Made by a program: the position numbers and the translations under genes
Source: UBA6522 sp965221035
GTDB taxonomy: Bacteria; Pseudomonadota; Gammaproteobacteria; Steroidobacterales; Rariloculaceae
Direction of reading: 5' to 3'
NCBI GenBank assembly: GCA_965221035.1
Contig: OZ244860.1
Location: 1,054,001-1,118,000, forward strand
DNA length: 64,000 nt
The notes under the pieces: generated by a model
Databases searched by the model: none
What the model was told of the DNA's origin: nothing
The model's input: the letters and a program-made list of their open reading frames with translations, nothing else
Part shown: positions 52,060 through 60,973 of the stretch, in pieces
Numbering within the stretch: the stretch's first letter is position 1
Layout: each line of letters begins with the position of its first letter

Positions 52060-53364
52060 CTAGTCGGACCCACGTTCCGATTCCGGCGACCCCAAGCCCG
52101 CACGCCCGACCCGTTCGCCGGGCGCGAACGCATCCACCGCACCCGAACGTTCAACGCTACCCTCGGTCCGGGCCACAATGCACGCCGTGACGCCGTCACC
52201 GGTCACATTCACCGCCGTCCGCATCATGTCCAGCAACCGGTCGATGCCGACAATGAGCGCGATGCCCTCCACTGGCACGCCCACCTGGGTGAGCACCATG
52301 GTCAGCGTGATCAGGCCCGCGGCCGGGACCGCGGCCGTGCCGATGGACGCCAGCGTCGAGAGGAGAATGATGACCAGATAGTCCGCCAAAGCCAGGTCCA
52401 CGCCGTACACGTTGGCGATGAACACCGTGGCGATGCCCTGCATGATGGCCGTGCCGTCCATGTTGATGGTCGCGCCCAATGGCACGGTCAGGGACGCGAT
52501 CGAATTCGGAACGCGCAGGTTTCGCGTCAGCGCGTTCAACGTCACCGGAATCGTAGCCGCCGAAGAGGCTGTGCTGAAAGCGAAAGTCATCGGTGATCGC
52601 ATGCCCGCCAGGAACTTGAGCGAATTCAGTCCAAAGGCGCGCAACACCAGGGAATACACGACCAGCAGGTGAAACAGCAATGCGCCGGCGAGCAGCAGGA
52701 AATACCCCGCCAGCGGCAACAGGATTTCCAGTCCCTGCGTGGCGAAGGTCCGCGCGAGCAGCGCGAACAGTCCGACCGGCGCAAGTTCGACAACAAGCAG
52801 CACCATTTTCAGGATCACTTCGTTCAAGCTTGTGAACAGGTTGACCGCGGGCCTGGCCCGCTCGCCCGCCAGGTTCGCCGCGAGCCCGAACAGCAGGGCG
52901 AAAACGATGATCTGGAGCATCTGCCCCTCCGCCATCGCACGCACGGGATTGTCCGGGAAGATGTTGATGAAGGTTTCCACCAGTGGGGGCGTTTCCCGGG
53001 GCGCGATGTTGGCAAAGGCGTCCTCCAACTCGAAACCCGCCCCCGGAGAGAAGGCAAGCCCAAATGTCAGGCCCAGTGTCACAGCCGCGGCCGTGGTGGC
53101 CAGAAAGAGACCCACCGTCTTGGCGCCCACGCGACCGATGGTCCGCAAGTCGCCCATGGCATTGACACCGCACACCAGCGAGACCAGCACCAGCGGCACC
53201 ACCATCAACTGTAGCAGCGCGAGAAAGATGGCCCCGATGACGTAGAACAGTCCGTCCACGAGAAACGAATGCAACGCCGGCAGCGCGGCCTCCGAAGCAT
53301 TCAGGGCGACGCCCGCCAGGATACCGGCCAACATCGACAACAGTATTCGCTGGGTAAAACTCAA
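52060..53364 (-). CDS. Dicarboxylate/amino acid:cation symporter (DAACS family)
   Basis: The 434-residue membrane transporter has the serine-rich hairpin FSTASSAATIPVT, the NMDGT motif in GATINMDGTAIMQG, and the substrate-binding helix IVGIDRLLDMMRTAVNVTGDG. These are the diagnostic segments of the glutamate/C4-dicarboxylate symporters. About eight membrane helices plus two hairpins are expected. The last 40 residues are a hydrophilic tail. The substrate (glutamate, aspartate or C4-dicarboxylates) is not resolved. Confidence 0.92.
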   Translation of the reverse strand: MSFTQRILLSMLAGILAGVALNASEAALPALHSFLVDGLFYVIGAIFLALLQLMVVPLVLVSLVCGVNAMGDLRTIGRVGAKTVGLFLATTAAAVTLGLTFGLAFSPGAGFELEDAFANIAPRETPPLVETFINIFPDNPVRAMAEGQMLQIIVFALLFGLAANLAGERARPAVNLFTSLNEVILKMVLLVVELAPVGLFALLARTFATQGLEILLPLAGYFLLLAGALLFHLLVVYSLVLRAFGLNSLKFLAGMRSPMTFAFSTASSAATIPVTLNALTRNLRVPNSIASLTVPLGATINMDGTAIMQGIATVFIANVYGVDLALADYLVIILLSTLASIGTAAVPAAGLITLTMVLTQVGVPVEGIALIVGIDRLLDMMRTAVNVTGDGVTACIVARTEGSVERSGAVDAFAPGERVGRAGLGSPESERGSD

Positions 53365-53549
53365 ATGGCCTCCATGTCCCGAGAAATTTCGCCCATTCGC
53401 GACACTTCGTTTCCGTTTTCAGTGGATGGTCCGGGGTACGGCCCGACGTACCAATGTAGAATACCCCACGGAAGGACGCCCGGCATTCCTGTGAAGTGAC
53501 TGTCTCGCGCGTTCTGAACTCGATAAATCTCAACTTTTCGGAGGTAATA

Positions 53550-54167
53550 ATGAGGGGCACCATCATTCTTTCGTCGGCGGCGCTGATCCTGCCGGCCTTG
53601 GCGGCCGCGGAGCCCATGGAATATTCCCTGGACATGAGCCACTCGCGGGTCTTTTTCGAAGTGGACCATCAGGGATACACCATGATTCGGGGCATGTTCC
53701 GGGAGTTCGACGGCAGTCTGCTGTACGACGAGGAGGATCCTTCTGCCAGTTCCGTCAGCATGACCATCGACGCTTCCAGCGTGGACATGTTCCACGACGG
53801 TTTGAACAACCACCTGAAGACCGATGACTTTTTCGACGTGGAAAATCATCCCTCCTTGATGTTCGAGAGCACCACAGTCGAAGACCTGGGTGACGGCAGT
53901 CTTCGAATCGACGGCGACTTCACCATGCTGGGCCAGACGCATCCGGTCACCCTGGATGCCGTGCTTAACCAGATGGGACAGGCCCGCGGCAACATCAAGG
54001 TCGGTTTCACCGCCACCGGGTCCCTGGACCGCACCGCCTACGGCATGAACTTCGGTTCGCCGATGATCGGTGGCGAGGTGAATTTCGAGATTCAGATCGA
54101 AGCCACGCGGCCCGACGAAGGCGACGGCGCCCCCGCCGGCGGAATGGGAATGGGCATGGGGCAGTAG
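53550..54167 (+). CDS. YceI-family periplasmic protein
   Basis: The 205-residue protein has a signal peptide ending at LAAAE and the lipocalin-like YceI fold (LDMSHSRVFFEVDHQGYT at the start, then SLMFESTTVEDLGDGSLRI and GDFTMLGQTHPVTLDA). YceI proteins bind isoprenoid lipids in the periplasm. It ends in a Gly/Met tail (GGMGMGMGQ), which is unusual. ATG 53550 has GGAGG 5 nt upstream; the frame open from 53496 is not used. Confidence 0.9.
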   Translation: MRGTIILSSAALILPALAAAEPMEYSLDMSHSRVFFEVDHQGYTMIRGMFREFDGSLLYDEEDPSASSVSMTIDASSVDMFHDGLNNHLKTDDFFDVENHPSLMFESTTVEDLGDGSLRIDGDFTMLGQTHPVTLDAVLNQMGQARGNIKVGFTATGSLDRTAYGMNFGSPMIGGEVNFEIQIEATRPDEGDGAPAGGMGMGMGQ

Positions 54168-54236
54168 CACTCGGTCCTCGCCAGCCGGCCAAGGGCGCAA
54201 TACGGCGCCAGACCGTAACGTTTGGGGGGAAGACTC

Positions 54237-54596
54237 ATGCGTGCAATACTCTTTGTTCCGTTGTTTGCGTTGTTGCCGTTTTCGAGTGGTTTTCCGCAGA
54301 ACGCCGACAGCGACGTGGCTGACCGGCTCCGCATGCTGGAGTCCTCGGTCGCGTCGCTGGAGACGCTCCTTGATATCCGGACGACCTCCGGCGCGGGCTC
54401 GCTGGACACTTCCGAGGCGGGCCTCGGCGCCCAGCGGCGCATAGACAACCTTGAACGACAGGTGCGGGAACTGACCCGACAGATGGCCACGATTCAGCGT
54501 CAAGTGGACCAGGCGGGCCGCGACGCGGCAGCCGCGGCACGCGAAGCCGCTGCGGCCCGCCGCGACGCACGCGATGCCCTGATGCGGGCCCGCTGA
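54237..54596 (+). CDS. Small exported coiled-coil protein
   Basis: The 119-residue protein has a signal peptide (residues 1-19) and then a helical region with heptad-like spacing (ADRLRMLESSVASLETLLDI; RRIDNLERQVRELTRQMATI), finishing with an Ala/Arg-rich helix. It resembles no named family that I can assign; coiled-coil regions of YbgF type are similar in style only. ATG 54237 follows a GGGGGA site. Confidence 0.6.
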   Translation: MRAILFVPLFALLPFSSGFPQNADSDVADRLRMLESSVASLETLLDIRTTSGAGSLDTSEAGLGAQRRIDNLERQVRELTRQMATIQRQVDQAGRDAAAAAREAAAARRDARDALMRAR

Positions 54597-54638
54597 GTTC
54601 AGATTGAATGGGAAGCTTCGGGCGCTGGTGTGCTCGCA

Positions 54639-54704
54639 CCGCTTGTGCGCCCGACGCTTGTGCGCCCACCGCCTGTGTTAGCCTATGCGCCCAACGCTTT
54701 CTGA
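54639..54704. repeat. Degenerate GCTTGTGCGCCC repeats
   Basis: Three to four imperfect units (CGCTTGTGCGCCC, CGCTTGTGCGCCC, CGCCTGTGTTAGCC, ATGCGCCCAACGC) fill the gap before the next gene. Function is unknown. Confidence 0.5.
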
Positions 54705-54728
54705 ACGCGCGAACGACGGAACTCCGCG

Positions 54729-55112
54729 ATGGCAGACAATCCGATTGATGGCGAAATCCGCATGTCGGCAGGTGACCTCTATCGAGAGGAGACCTATACG
54801 GATCGGCAGGTTGGAAGCCTGCAGATCCTCACGCCGGTAAAGAAGGACGGATCCACCGATTTCTCGCGGTCACGGCTGTTCGTCGGACAGACGCAGATCC
54901 TCACTCCGGCCGGCGCGTTGCCGTTGAGTTTCGAGATCGAAGCCAAGACGCTTGAAGAGGCCATAGGAAAGTTCGGCGAGAGTGCCCAGCGCGCGCTGGC
55001 GGGGACCATGGAGCGCCTTGATGAAATGCGTCGCGAGGCCGCCTCGTCGATCATCGTCCCGGGAAGCGACCCGCTCGGTGCGTCCGGCGGAGGGGGACTA
55101 CAGGTTCGCTAG
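54729..55112 (+). CDS. Conserved-looking cytoplasmic protein of unknown function
   Basis: The 127-residue protein has no signal peptide or membrane helix. It has a beta-rich first half with two echoing phrases (GSLQILTPVKKDG and GQTQILTPAGALP), a helix with KTLEEAIGKFGESAQRALAG and a Gly-rich tail. I do not recognise the family. The two ILTP phrases may be an internal duplication. It lies upstream of a PpiC-type foldase with a 72-bp gap. Confidence 0.55.
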   Translation: MADNPIDGEIRMSAGDLYREETYTDRQVGSLQILTPVKKDGSTDFSRSRLFVGQTQILTPAGALPLSFEIEAKTLEEAIGKFGESAQRALAGTMERLDEMRREAASSIIVPGSDPLGASGGGGLQVR

Positions 55113-55184
55113 GAGTTCCCGCCCCGTCAACCCGCATCGTCGAGACGGGGCCGAATCTTCGCGGGAACGCTCGCCGATACGACA

Positions 55185-56090
55185 ATGAAACGATTGCTCA
55201 GGGATCCCCTGCTTCACTTCGTGGCACTCGGCCTCGGCCTGTTCCTGTTCTATCAACTGACCGGCCAGCAGGCCGACGACGATGAGATCATCGTAGACCG
55301 GGAAGCGTTGTTGAGGCACCTGCAGTACCAGTCGGTGGCCTTCGACCGGGAACAGTTCGAACTGTTCCTTGACGACATGTCCGAACGCGAAACGGCCGAC
55401 CTGATCGCCGAGGCGGCCCGGGAAGAAATCCTCTACCGGGAGGCGTTGGCGCTGGGACTGGACCGGGATGATTACATCATTCGCAGCCGCCTCGTTCAGA
55501 AGCTCCGCTACCTGGCCGAGGGGTTCGCAAGCGACGCTGAAAGCCTGGGCGAGGACGATATCGAGGCATTTTTCGACGAAAATCGCGACCACTACGTCAT
55601 CGACCCGTTCATTACCTTTACGCACGTTTTCTTCAATGCCGAACGTCGCGGCTGGGACGAGGCGCGCGCGCTGGCCGAGGCCAAACTCCCGGAGCTCAAC
55701 GCCGGGCCCGTTCCGTTCGAGGAGAGTCCCGCCCACGGGGACCGATTCCCCTACTTCGTGAACTACCTCGAGCGACCGCCGCAACTCGTCGCCAGCCATG
55801 TCGGGGGGGCAATGTCCGAGGCGCTGTTCCAGCTGCCGGCTGATGCGACGCTGTGGCGCGGGCCCTTCGAGTCCCGATTCGGGACACATCTGGTGTTGAT
55901 CACCGACCAGCAACCGAGGCGCATGCCCGACTTCGACGAGATCCGGGGCCGGGTGGCGGCCGACGCCCAAGCCGCGCTCGAACGGGAAATGGCGGACGCC
56001 GCCATCGACGAAATCGTGGCGCGCTACAGAATCGTAGCCGACCCCGGTTTGCTGGACGCCGCCGGGGAGGCCGAAACATCGGTACCTTGA
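55185..56090 (+). CDS. PpiC/SurA-like peptidyl-prolyl isomerase, membrane-anchored
   Basis: The 301-residue protein has a single N-terminal membrane helix (LLHFVALGLGLFLFYQL) and a helical SurA_N-like region (residues about 45-130). A parvulin domain follows, with FITFTHVFF and, later, GPFESRFGTHLVLITDQQ. Such proteins assist folding of secreted proteins in the periplasm. It precedes the HupE-like gene, with which it may be co-transcribed. Confidence 0.82.
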   Translation: MKRLLRDPLLHFVALGLGLFLFYQLTGQQADDDEIIVDREALLRHLQYQSVAFDREQFELFLDDMSERETADLIAEAAREEILYREALALGLDRDDYIIRSRLVQKLRYLAEGFASDAESLGEDDIEAFFDENRDHYVIDPFITFTHVFFNAERRGWDEARALAEAKLPELNAGPVPFEESPAHGDRFPYFVNYLERPPQLVASHVGGAMSEALFQLPADATLWRGPFESRFGTHLVLITDQQPRRMPDFDEIRGRVAADAQAALEREMADAAIDEIVARYRIVADPGLLDAAGEAETSVP

Positions 56091-56170
56091 CTCCAGCGGG
56101 CCGAGGCGTCGGCACCATGGCACCTGGGGGCCAGGGCGTCGACACCATGACACCTGTGGGCTGCGGCGTC
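56078..56170. repeat. About three tandem 30-bp repeats
   Basis: Units built on GGCGTCG(G/A)CACCATG followed by (G/A)CACCTG(T/G)GGG repeat with a 30-bp period across 56078-56170, spanning the end of the foldase gene and the start region of the HupE-like gene. Being a multiple of three, the repeat keeps the frame open and offers alternative start codons at 56117 and 56147. Confidence 0.65.
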
Positions 56171-57217
56171 GAAACCAGAACACGACTGACCCGAGGCAAC
56201 CGTCCCGTGGCACTCGTTGCGGGCATGTGGCTGGCATTGGCTGCGGCGGTCGCGCAGGGACACGACCTGCGCCCGATCTTCATCGATGTCACCCAGACCA
56301 CCGAATCCGACGCCGTGGTGCGGTGGAAGGTCCCGTCGACGGTATCTCGATCCCAACTTCCGGCGATCACCCTTTCCGGGGAATGCGCGGCCCAATCCGA
56401 GCTTCGCGTCGTGCTGAGATCCGACGCGTACCAGGGCGAGCAGTCGTTCCGGTGCTCGGAGGCACTCGCCGGAACCACCGTTTCGTTGAACTTTCCCGGC
56501 GTCAACCCGTCGCTGACCACGATCATTCGGGCACAGACCCTGGACGGCCAACTGTTGTCGGGGCTGCTGCCGCCCGACGAAGTCGCCTGGGTGATCCCCG
56601 AATCGCCCGGGCGCTGGGAGGTGGCCGCGAACTACACCGAGCTGGGCATCGAACACATCGCGGTAGGCTGGGACCATCTGCTGTTCGTGGCGCTGATGGT
56701 CCTGCTCGCCGGCAGCCCGTGGCGGACCTTGATCATGGTCACCGGGTTCACCGTGTCCCACTCGCTGACGCTGGCCTTGTCCACCCTGGACCTGGTTTCG
56801 CTGCCCATACCGGTTGTTGAAACCGTGATCGCGCTCAGCATCGTCTTCCTGGCAACGGAAATTGCCCGCGGAAACCGGCGCACACTGGCGCACCGCCACC
56901 CCTTGCTGGTAACCGGCCTGTTCGGCCTCCTGCACGGATTCGGCTTCGCCTCCGTACTGCGCGAGGTGGGACTGCCACCCACCGAATTGCCCACCGCGCT
57001 GCTTTTCTTCAACGTGGGTGTGGAAATCGGCCAGATCGCGTTTGTGGTGGCGATTTACTTGGCCGGCATGGGTTGGCGGGCCGCGATGCGCCGGGTGCGC
57101 AGCGGGCACCGCGAATTCATGGTCGAAGGATCCCGGTCCCCGGCCGCCACGGCCACCGCCTACGCGGTGGGCACTATCGCCAGCTTCTGGACGATCGAGA
57201 GGCTGCTTGCGATCTGA
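56147..57217 (+). CDS. HupE/UreJ-like membrane protein
   Basis: The protein (about 356 aa) has a signal-like helix (VALVAGMWLALAAAVAQG) and a periplasmic domain of about 150 residues. The C-terminal HupE/UreJ_2 domain of six helices starts with ELGIEHIAVGWDHLLFVALM and includes TGLFGLLHGFGFASVL. HupE proteins are nickel-uptake candidates, but this two-domain subfamily is of unknown function. The start is ambiguous (56117, 56147 or 56207) because of the 30-bp repeats. Confidence 0.78.
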   Translation: MTPVGCGVETRTRLTRGNRPVALVAGMWLALAAAVAQGHDLRPIFIDVTQTTESDAVVRWKVPSTVSRSQLPAITLSGECAAQSELRVVLRSDAYQGEQSFRCSEALAGTTVSLNFPGVNPSLTTIIRAQTLDGQLLSGLLPPDEVAWVIPESPGRWEVAANYTELGIEHIAVGWDHLLFVALMVLLAGSPWRTLIMVTGFTVSHSLTLALSTLDLVSLPIPVVETVIALSIVFLATEIARGNRRTLAHRHPLLVTGLFGLLHGFGFASVLREVGLPPTELPTALLFFNVGVEIGQIAFVVAIYLAGMGWRAAMRRVRSGHREFMVEGSRSPAATATAYAVGTIASFWTIERLLAI

Positions 57218-57236
57218 CCCGGCGCTTCATCGAGTG

Positions 57237-57677
57237 TCACGCAATGCCTTCGAAGCTTCTGCGAAAGTATTCCCGCCTGACCAGGAACAGGCCCACCAAG
57301 GGCGGAACGGCCATGACCACGTGCTGGAGTTCAGCAATCCAGTCCGGCGCCGCCAGTGCCTGCATGAAGGGAGCTCCGACCCAGAACGGTGCGTAGAACC
57401 CGGCCAGCAACACCAACATGGTCCACCAGGTCAAAGGCGCCCGCAGCTTTGCCGGTGCCCACAGCAAGATGCAGACACCGATCATCGCGCCGAGATCCCC
57501 GAACACTTCCCTGAAGAAATGATACCAACTGTGGGTCACGTCGACGGGCGATTCGGAGGTGAGCAAATACATCTCGTCGCCAATGTGGGTCCACGTCGCA
57601 CCCACGCTGCCGAGACCGAGCCCGAATCCCAGTATCGTCAGCGCCCGGCCGATATTCATGCGGTTGATGTTCTTCAT
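57237..57677 (-). CDS. Four-helix membrane protein of unknown function
   Basis: The 146-residue protein has four hydrophobic helices (ALTILGFGLGLGSVG; DLGAMIGVCILLW; WWTMLVLLAGFYAPFWV; HVVMAVPPLVGLFLV) and acidic and His residues between helices 1 and 2 (HSWYHFFREVFGD). I cannot assign a family. It is convergent with the HupE-like gene. A start at 57659 is possible. Confidence 0.6.
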   Translation of the reverse strand: MKNINRMNIGRALTILGFGLGLGSVGATWTHIGDEMYLLTSESPVDVTHSWYHFFREVFGDLGAMIGVCILLWAPAKLRAPLTWWTMLVLLAGFYAPFWVGAPFMQALAAPDWIAELQHVVMAVPPLVGLFLVRREYFRRSFEGIA

Positions 57678-57853
57678 GAAGGTACCCTTGGAGCCCGCGT
57701 GCCTCGGCGTGGATTATACCAGCGGGGCGGCCCGCCAGGATGAGCCTGGGCACAGGACGAATCCGATCCCATCTGATGCGGTTCCCGCGCTTTGCCGATT
57801 CTGCCCTTGTGGGCGTTGGCGGCTTGCCTTAACCTGCCAATCAGTTCGGCAAC

Positions 57854-58891
57854 GTGATGTCTGGCGGGATGCCGGTAACTTCAAAACGCCTCCGCGATTC
57901 GGATGCTCCTCGTCCGGGCGCCAGTTCGACCGTTTTCAGACCGGTCACCGCGCTGATCGCATTGCTGGCGGCCGGCTGCGACACCACCGACTCGCCGCTG
58001 CCCGCCGTGGGAACGCTGGAACGTGACCGGGTGGAATTGATCGCGGAAGCCAATGAACCCATCGTCGAAATCGCGGTCACCGAAGGCCAGGTCATCGAGC
58101 GGGATCAGCTGGTGCTGCGCCTGGATGACTCGTTGCACCAGGCGCGCCTCGCGGCCTCCGTAGCCTCCCTGGAGAGGGCGCGGCAGCGTCTGGCCGAATT
58201 GATCCGCGGACCCCGCGCCGAGTTGATCGAGCAAGCCGAAGCCCGTGTGGAAGGCGCCCGGGAAAATCTTGACGCCCAGCGCCGCGAATACGACCGCGTG
58301 CGGGCGCTGGTGGATGATGGCTTGCTGAGCCCGTCCATGCTCGACACCGCGTTTGCGCGCCGCGAGTTGGCGGAGGCCGACTTCGAAGGGGCGGAGGCGA
58401 AACTGCGGGAGTTCCTGGAAGGCACGACCCGTGAAGAGTTGGCCCAGGCGAGGGCCGCGGTCGACGAGGCCACCGCCACGATGGACGCCTTGCGCATCTC
58501 GGTTTCCCGCCTCGACGTCAGCGCGCCAACGGCGGGCACCGTGGAAATCCTGCCTTACGAGCCGGGCGAACGCCCCGCCGCCGGCGCCGTGGTGGCCACG
58601 CTGCTGGTCGATGCCGCACCCTACGCGCGAATCTATGTGCCGGAGCCCATTCGCGCCCGCGTGACCCCGGGTCTGGCCGCTGTCGTGCGAGCCGACGGTA
58701 TCGACACCGAATTTACGGGCACCGTCCGCTTCGTGTCGTCGGAAGCCGCCTTCACCCCCTACTTCGCGCTCACGCAGCGGGACCGGAGCCGCCTGAGCTA
58801 TCTGGCGGAAGTCACGCTCGTCGGCCCGGATGCCGCCTCATTGCCGACCGGCATCCCCGTCGAAGTGGATTTTCCCACTCTCGGGGAGTGA
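57854..58891 (+). CDS. HlyD-type periplasmic adaptor lipoprotein
   Basis: The 345-residue membrane fusion protein has a lipobox (LIALLAAGC, Cys near residue 42), two lipoyl half-motifs around a long coiled coil (about residues 90-215) and a beta barrel. The layout resembles the YbhG/HlyD_D23 group that works with ABC-2 exporters. The next two genes encode the matching ATPase and permease. Start GTG 57854 or ATG 57857. Confidence 0.88.
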   Translation: MMSGGMPVTSKRLRDSDAPRPGASSTVFRPVTALIALLAAGCDTTDSPLPAVGTLERDRVELIAEANEPIVEIAVTEGQVIERDQLVLRLDDSLHQARLAASVASLERARQRLAELIRGPRAELIEQAEARVEGARENLDAQRREYDRVRALVDDGLLSPSMLDTAFARRELAEADFEGAEAKLREFLEGTTREELAQARAAVDEATATMDALRISVSRLDVSAPTAGTVEILPYEPGERPAAGAVVATLLVDAAPYARIYVPEPIRARVTPGLAAVVRADGIDTEFTGTVRFVSSEAAFTPYFALTQRDRSRLSYLAEVTLVGPDAASLPTGIPVEVDFPTLGE

Positions 58892-58894
58892 CGG

Positions 58895-59827
58895 GTGGGT
58901 GACAACGCCGCCATTGTCACCCGCAACCTGAGCCGTCAATTCGGTGCCGTCAAGGCGGTGGACGAACTCGAACTGCGGATCCCGGAAGCGCAGATTTACG
59001 GATTTCTAGGCCCGAACGGATCGGGCAAGTCCACCACTTTCCGCATGCTTTGCGGCTTGCTCAAGCCAACCGCCGGCGAGGTCGAGGTGCTCGGACTCCA
59101 TCTGCCCGGGGATGCCGAGCGAATTCGCGGTCTCATCGGCTACATGACGCAGCAGTTCTCGCTCTATCGGGACCTCACGGTTCTGGAAAATCTCCAGTTC
59201 ATCGGCCAGATTCAGGGGTTGTCCCGGCGGGAACGCCGCCACCGCATTCGATCCAGCCTCAAGGCGTATCGACTCGAGCGCTACGGAAGGCGCCGCGCCG
59301 AGCATCTCAGCGGCGGCGAACGGCAACGACTGGCGCTGGCGGCCGCCCTGCTCCACCGGCCGCCGGTTCTGTTGCTGGACGAGCCCACCAGCGCCGTGGA
59401 CCCGCAAACGCGCCGGGACTTCTGGGACGCTCTTTTCGAACTGGTTCATCACGGCACCACGATCCTGGTATCCACGCACTACATGGACGAAGCCGAACGC
59501 TGCCATCGGCTGGCCATCCTGGATCGCGGCCGGCTGGTCTGCGAAGGCGAACCGCAGAAACTGATGCGTGACATCGACGCCACAGTGATCGAAGTCACCG
59601 GACCGGACCTCGGGGCGCTGCGAGAAACGCTGACCGGTGTCCCCGGAGTGTGGAACCTCACCCAGCTGGGAAGCCGCCTGCACGCGCTGCTCGACCCCGG
59701 CACGGAAAATCCCGTCGCGGTGATCGAAGCGGCGCTTTCCGGCACCCGGCAGCAAGCCCGTGTCGCCGTTTCCGAAGCGGGGCTGGAGGACGTCTTTGTC
59801 GCGGCGACAGGCCGGAGGCCGTCGTGA
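58895..59827 (+). CDS. ABC transporter ATPase (ABC-2 exporter type)
   Basis: The 310-residue ATPase has Walker A GPNGSGKST, a Q-loop in GYMTQQFSLYRDLTVLEN, signature LSGGERQRL, Walker B VLLLDEPTSAVD and switch His in VSTHYMDEAE. It is a single nucleotide-binding domain, whereas YbhF of E. coli has two. The GTG start follows the HlyD-like stop by 3 bp, and the stop overlaps the permease start (GTGA). Confidence 0.93.
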   Translation: MGDNAAIVTRNLSRQFGAVKAVDELELRIPEAQIYGFLGPNGSGKSTTFRMLCGLLKPTAGEVEVLGLHLPGDAERIRGLIGYMTQQFSLYRDLTVLENLQFIGQIQGLSRRERRHRIRSSLKAYRLERYGRRRAEHLSGGERQRLALAAALLHRPPVLLLDEPTSAVDPQTRRDFWDALFELVHHGTTILVSTHYMDEAERCHRLAILDRGRLVCEGEPQKLMRDIDATVIEVTGPDLGALRETLTGVPGVWNLTQLGSRLHALLDPGTENPVAVIEAALSGTRQQARVAVSEAGLEDVFVAATGRRPS

Positions 59828-60951
59828 AGGCCTTGCGCAGGACAGGGGCCATCGCCCAGAAGGAGTTCCGCCAGCTGGCGCGCGACCGGCTGACATTCGC
59901 CATGGTGATCGGAATTCCGCTCATCCTGATCACGCTGTTCGGCTATGCGATCAACATGGATGTACGCGGTCTTCGCGCCGGTATCGCGGACCAGGCGAAC
60001 ACCCAGACTTCGCGTCGGCTCGTGGCCGACCTGACCGCCACGCAGGTCATCGCCCCGATCCGGCGTGTGGGCACCGCGGAGGAACTCGAGGACCTGCTGT
60101 TGCGCAACGAGATCGTCGTAGGGGTATTCATCCCCCGGGATTTCGAGCGCCGGCTTCAGGACCCCAATCGCGAGGCCGCCCAACTGCTGGTGGATGCCAC
60201 CGATCCCCTCATCCCGCGCACCGTCTCGGCCATCGCGGACATGCCCTTCGGGTTGCGGGAGCACACCGCTTCGCCCCGCCTGGTTCCCCGCACCGGACGC
60301 GGCGCGGACAGCCGGTTGTTCGCCATGCGCCAGTATTACAACCCGGAGCGTCGTTCGGCCGTGATGATCGTCCCGGGCACCATCGGCGTCATCCTCACCT
60401 TCACCATGGTGCTGTTCACGTCCATCGCCATCGTCCGCGAGCGCGAACGGGGCAACCTGGAGCTGCTGATCACCACGCCGGTCCGTTCGGTCGAACTCAT
60501 GATCGGCAAGATCATTCCCTATATCTTCATCGGCATGCTTCAGGTCAGCCTGATTCTGGCCGCGGCGGTGTTGCTGTTCGATGTGCCGCTGCGCGGTAGC
60601 CTGCTGGACCTCTACCTGGCATCGCTGGCCTACGTTGTGGCCGTGCTCGGGCTGGGACTGCTCATTTCCACCATCGCCAGGGTCCAGTTCCAGGCGTTCC
60701 AGCTGACGTTTTTCATCCTGCTGCCGTCGATTCTGCTGTCGGGTTTCGTCTTCCCGTTCGACGGCATGCCGCAGCCGGCGCAGCATTTCGCCCAGATTCT
60801 GCCGCTGACCCATTTCGTCGTACTGGTCCGGGGAATATTGCTGAAGGGCGCAGGCCTTGCCGAACTGGTGCCGCCGCTTCAGAAACTGGGCATCCTGTTC
60901 CTGATTTCGATGACGCTCGCCATGTTGCGTTTCCGCAAGCGACTGGATTGA
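59824..60951 (+). CDS. ABC-2 type exporter permease
   Basis: The 375-residue permease has one N-terminal helix (LTFAMVIGIPLILITLFGYAI), a large periplasmic loop and five C-terminal helices with ERERGNLELLITTPVRSVEL, typical of the YbhS/YbhR (ABC2_membrane_3) group. Unlike the E. coli ybhGFSR system there is only one permease, so a homodimer is likely. It probably exports drugs or another hydrophobic compound. Confidence 0.9.
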   Translation: MKALRRTGAIAQKEFRQLARDRLTFAMVIGIPLILITLFGYAINMDVRGLRAGIADQANTQTSRRLVADLTATQVIAPIRRVGTAEELEDLLLRNEIVVGVFIPRDFERRLQDPNREAAQLLVDATDPLIPRTVSAIADMPFGLREHTASPRLVPRTGRGADSRLFAMRQYYNPERRSAVMIVPGTIGVILTFTMVLFTSIAIVRERERGNLELLITTPVRSVELMIGKIIPYIFIGMLQVSLILAAAVLLFDVPLRGSLLDLYLASLAYVVAVLGLGLLISTIARVQFQAFQLTFFILLPSILLSGFVFPFDGMPQPAQHFAQILPLTHFVVLVRGILLKGAGLAELVPPLQKLGILFLISMTLAMLRFRKRLD

Positions 60952-60973
60952 GCCGCGCGAGGTCTCGGGCCGG

